Source: DATKWD01 sp963704815
GTDB taxonomy: Bacteria > Actinomycetota > Acidimicrobiia > Acidimicrobiales > Salinilacustritrichaceae
Reading direction: 5' to 3'
Assembly (NCBI GenBank): GCA_963704815.1
Contig: CAVPHU010000012.1
Location: 182,348 to 246,347, forward strand
Length of the DNA: 64,000 nt
Position 1 is the stretch's first letter. Each line of letters begins with the position of its first letter. Positions 62,935 through 64,000 of the stretch are shown here, one piece after another. The notes under the pieces were generated by a model that worked only from the letters and a program-made list of their open reading frames with translations, was not told the origin of the DNA and ran no database searches. The position numbers and the translations under genes were made by a program.

Positions 62935-64000
62935 GTGGTTCGCATCAGATTCGACCGACCGGATCGTGACGTGGTCGCTTTCGGCGTGCATCGTCCCGGT
63001 CGTCCGGGTGTTCGTAGGAGTGCGGTCCTAGTCGGACTCGCGCTCTTGTGGAGCCTCCTACCGCCGGCACAGATTCCCGCCGAGGCGACGCCGGGTTCAA
63101 CGATATCGAACAGCGCCCCGAGGGTCTGCGACCCGAGTGACTTGCTCGTTCCGGCGAGTCCAACAACCGAGACCTTCGCTAAGGTCTTCGCACCTGCAGG
63201 ATCGACGATTACGGCGATCGCTTCAGGAACTTCTACATATGGTATCTATCCCCCATACCAGCAAACTCAGGGAAACCCGTATCTAACTGTTGCGGGCAGC
63301 AGGGTGTTGGGTGCTTATCAAAACAACGGTGGCCATCAATACGGGCAGCCGGCTCCGCCGTTTCCAATCTCCCTCTCTCATTCGAAATACGTCGCCGTCG
63401 ATGGCGACTATGAGGTGTCGACGTACGTCAGTGTTATCCAGGGCGGCGTCGGTTCTTGGGAAGTCGAGATCTCCGTGCTCGACTCGCTGGGCGCCGATAT
63501 CACAGGTTTGCACCCTGACTGTGCCCCGCTCGCTCCGTCGGAGACCTTCGGCCATAACCCGAGCTTTTCGGGTCAATGCCCTTGCCAGGACAGCGAAGGT
63601 CAGGCGGTGAATACGTGGTCGGGCACGAGCACCGGCGCCTGCCTGGGCTTTCGGTTCCGGGTCGCGGGCCGGGATTGAGCTTCGAGTTGGCCTACAACTC
63701 ATTGGATGCGGGTGATGTCGGTATTGGAGAGAAGTGGCGCCACACTTATGCGATGGATCTGGTCACCAATGGCGATGGATCGAAGACGGTGACTCAGGAA
63801 ACGGGTGCGACCGTGATATTCTATCCGGACGAGTCGGGTGGCTGGTCTGTTCCGAACCGCCATGTCGCGTCGTTGACGGACAATGGTGATGGCACGTGGA
63901 CCTTTGAGCGGCGCCATTTTGAGTTCTTCACGTTCAACAGCTCGGGTCAGCTGACCAAGATCGCTGATCGCAACGGCCATGAAGCCACGTTGGCATACGC
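62935..64000 (+). CDS. RHS/YD-repeat protein, N-terminal part (frameshifted, runs off window)
   Basis: From a GTG at 62935 (a GTG at 62986 is an alternative) an exported protein starts with a signal-like helix (VLVGLALLWSLLPPAQIPAEA). A Cys-containing N-domain follows and then the RHS entry: after VNTWSG one base appears missing near 63,618. Restoring it gives LPGLSVPGRGPGLSFELAYNSLDAG, a standard RHS start, and the frame continues to the window edge (KIADRNGHEATLAY). RHS proteins wrap a C-terminal toxin in a beta-cage; that end is outside. Base composition is lower in GC than neighbours. Confidence 0.78.

Larger units (their letters stand above)
54997..64000. mobile_element. integrated element adjacent to tRNA-Val (incomplete at right)
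   Basis: From the tRNA 3' end rightward are a truncated IS481 transposase, tyrosine integrase (minus strand, facing the tRNA), XRE regulator, excisionase-like HTH, MobF relaxase-helicase, IS256 remnant and an RHS gene that leaves the window. I found no duplicate of the tRNA 3' end within the window, so the right attachment site is outside or lost. The set suggests an integrative mobilisable element. Confidence 0.7.

Overview
The window is about 64 kb of very GC-rich DNA, densely packed, with many GTG starts, GTGA/ATGA overlaps and several leaderless-looking genes. A mycothiol-dependent-type enzyme, a Tad pilus operon without a secretin, WXG100 proteins with an FHA-FtsK ATPase, a DtxR-type regulator and typical actinobacterial enzymes point to an actinomycete. 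My best guess, by inference only, is an uncultured or marine/soil Acidimicrobiia-like lineage. Eight +1 frameshifts and one -1 frameshift break otherwise well conserved genes (citrate synthase, aconitase, ManC-type guanylyltransferase and others). This looks like residual sequencing or assembly indels, so I annotate those loci as single genes.

Layout. 1-13,014: a partial AbiEi-like protein, a duplicated 62-bp repeat, a zinc peptidase lipoprotein, a GNAT/acyl-CoA synthetase fusion, acyl-CoA dehydrogenase, quinone reductase, citrate synthase with a LysR regulator, a PEP-utilising-domain protein and a HAD-PlsC fusion. 13,065-21,089: a compact Tad/Flp pilus operon (tadE, tadG, cpaB, cpaE, cpaF, vWA-TadB fusion, tadC and an unusual Ser/Thr-linker pilin). 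It is preceded by a perfect TGTGA-N6-TCACA site and a structured leader. 21,135-24,261: aconitase divergent from a GntR regulator. 24,264-37,530: a type VII secretion-like module (EssC-like ATPase with FHA, WXG100 protein, small helical protein, WXG-headed effector-like protein, unknown partner). It runs into a NarL-type two-component pair, a degenerate receiver, a HEAT-repeat protein and a membrane-anchored PAS-like protein, mostly with overlapping starts.

37,602-54,891: metabolic and envelope genes. These are mannose-1-phosphate guanylyltransferase, a DtxR-family regulator, an acyltransferase, a LarA-like protein, a zinc dehydrogenase, a fatty acyl-CoA reductase/HAD fusion with a TetR palindrome in its divergent promoter, D-Ala-D-Ala ligase, MurF, a small zinc ribbon, a J-domain membrane protein, a VOC protein and an amidase. 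Two intergenic tandem-repeat arrays (62-bp and 90-bp units) sit directly upstream of minus-strand start codons.

54,923-64,000: a tRNA-Val(CAC) followed by an integrated element. It holds a truncated IS481-family transposase, a tyrosine integrase, an XRE regulator, an excisionase-like HTH protein with a strong RBS and ATCAACG boxes around its promoter, a MobF relaxase-helicase, an IS256-family remnant and the start of an RHS/YD-repeat protein that leaves the window. The base composition drops in the RHS part, consistent with acquired DNA.
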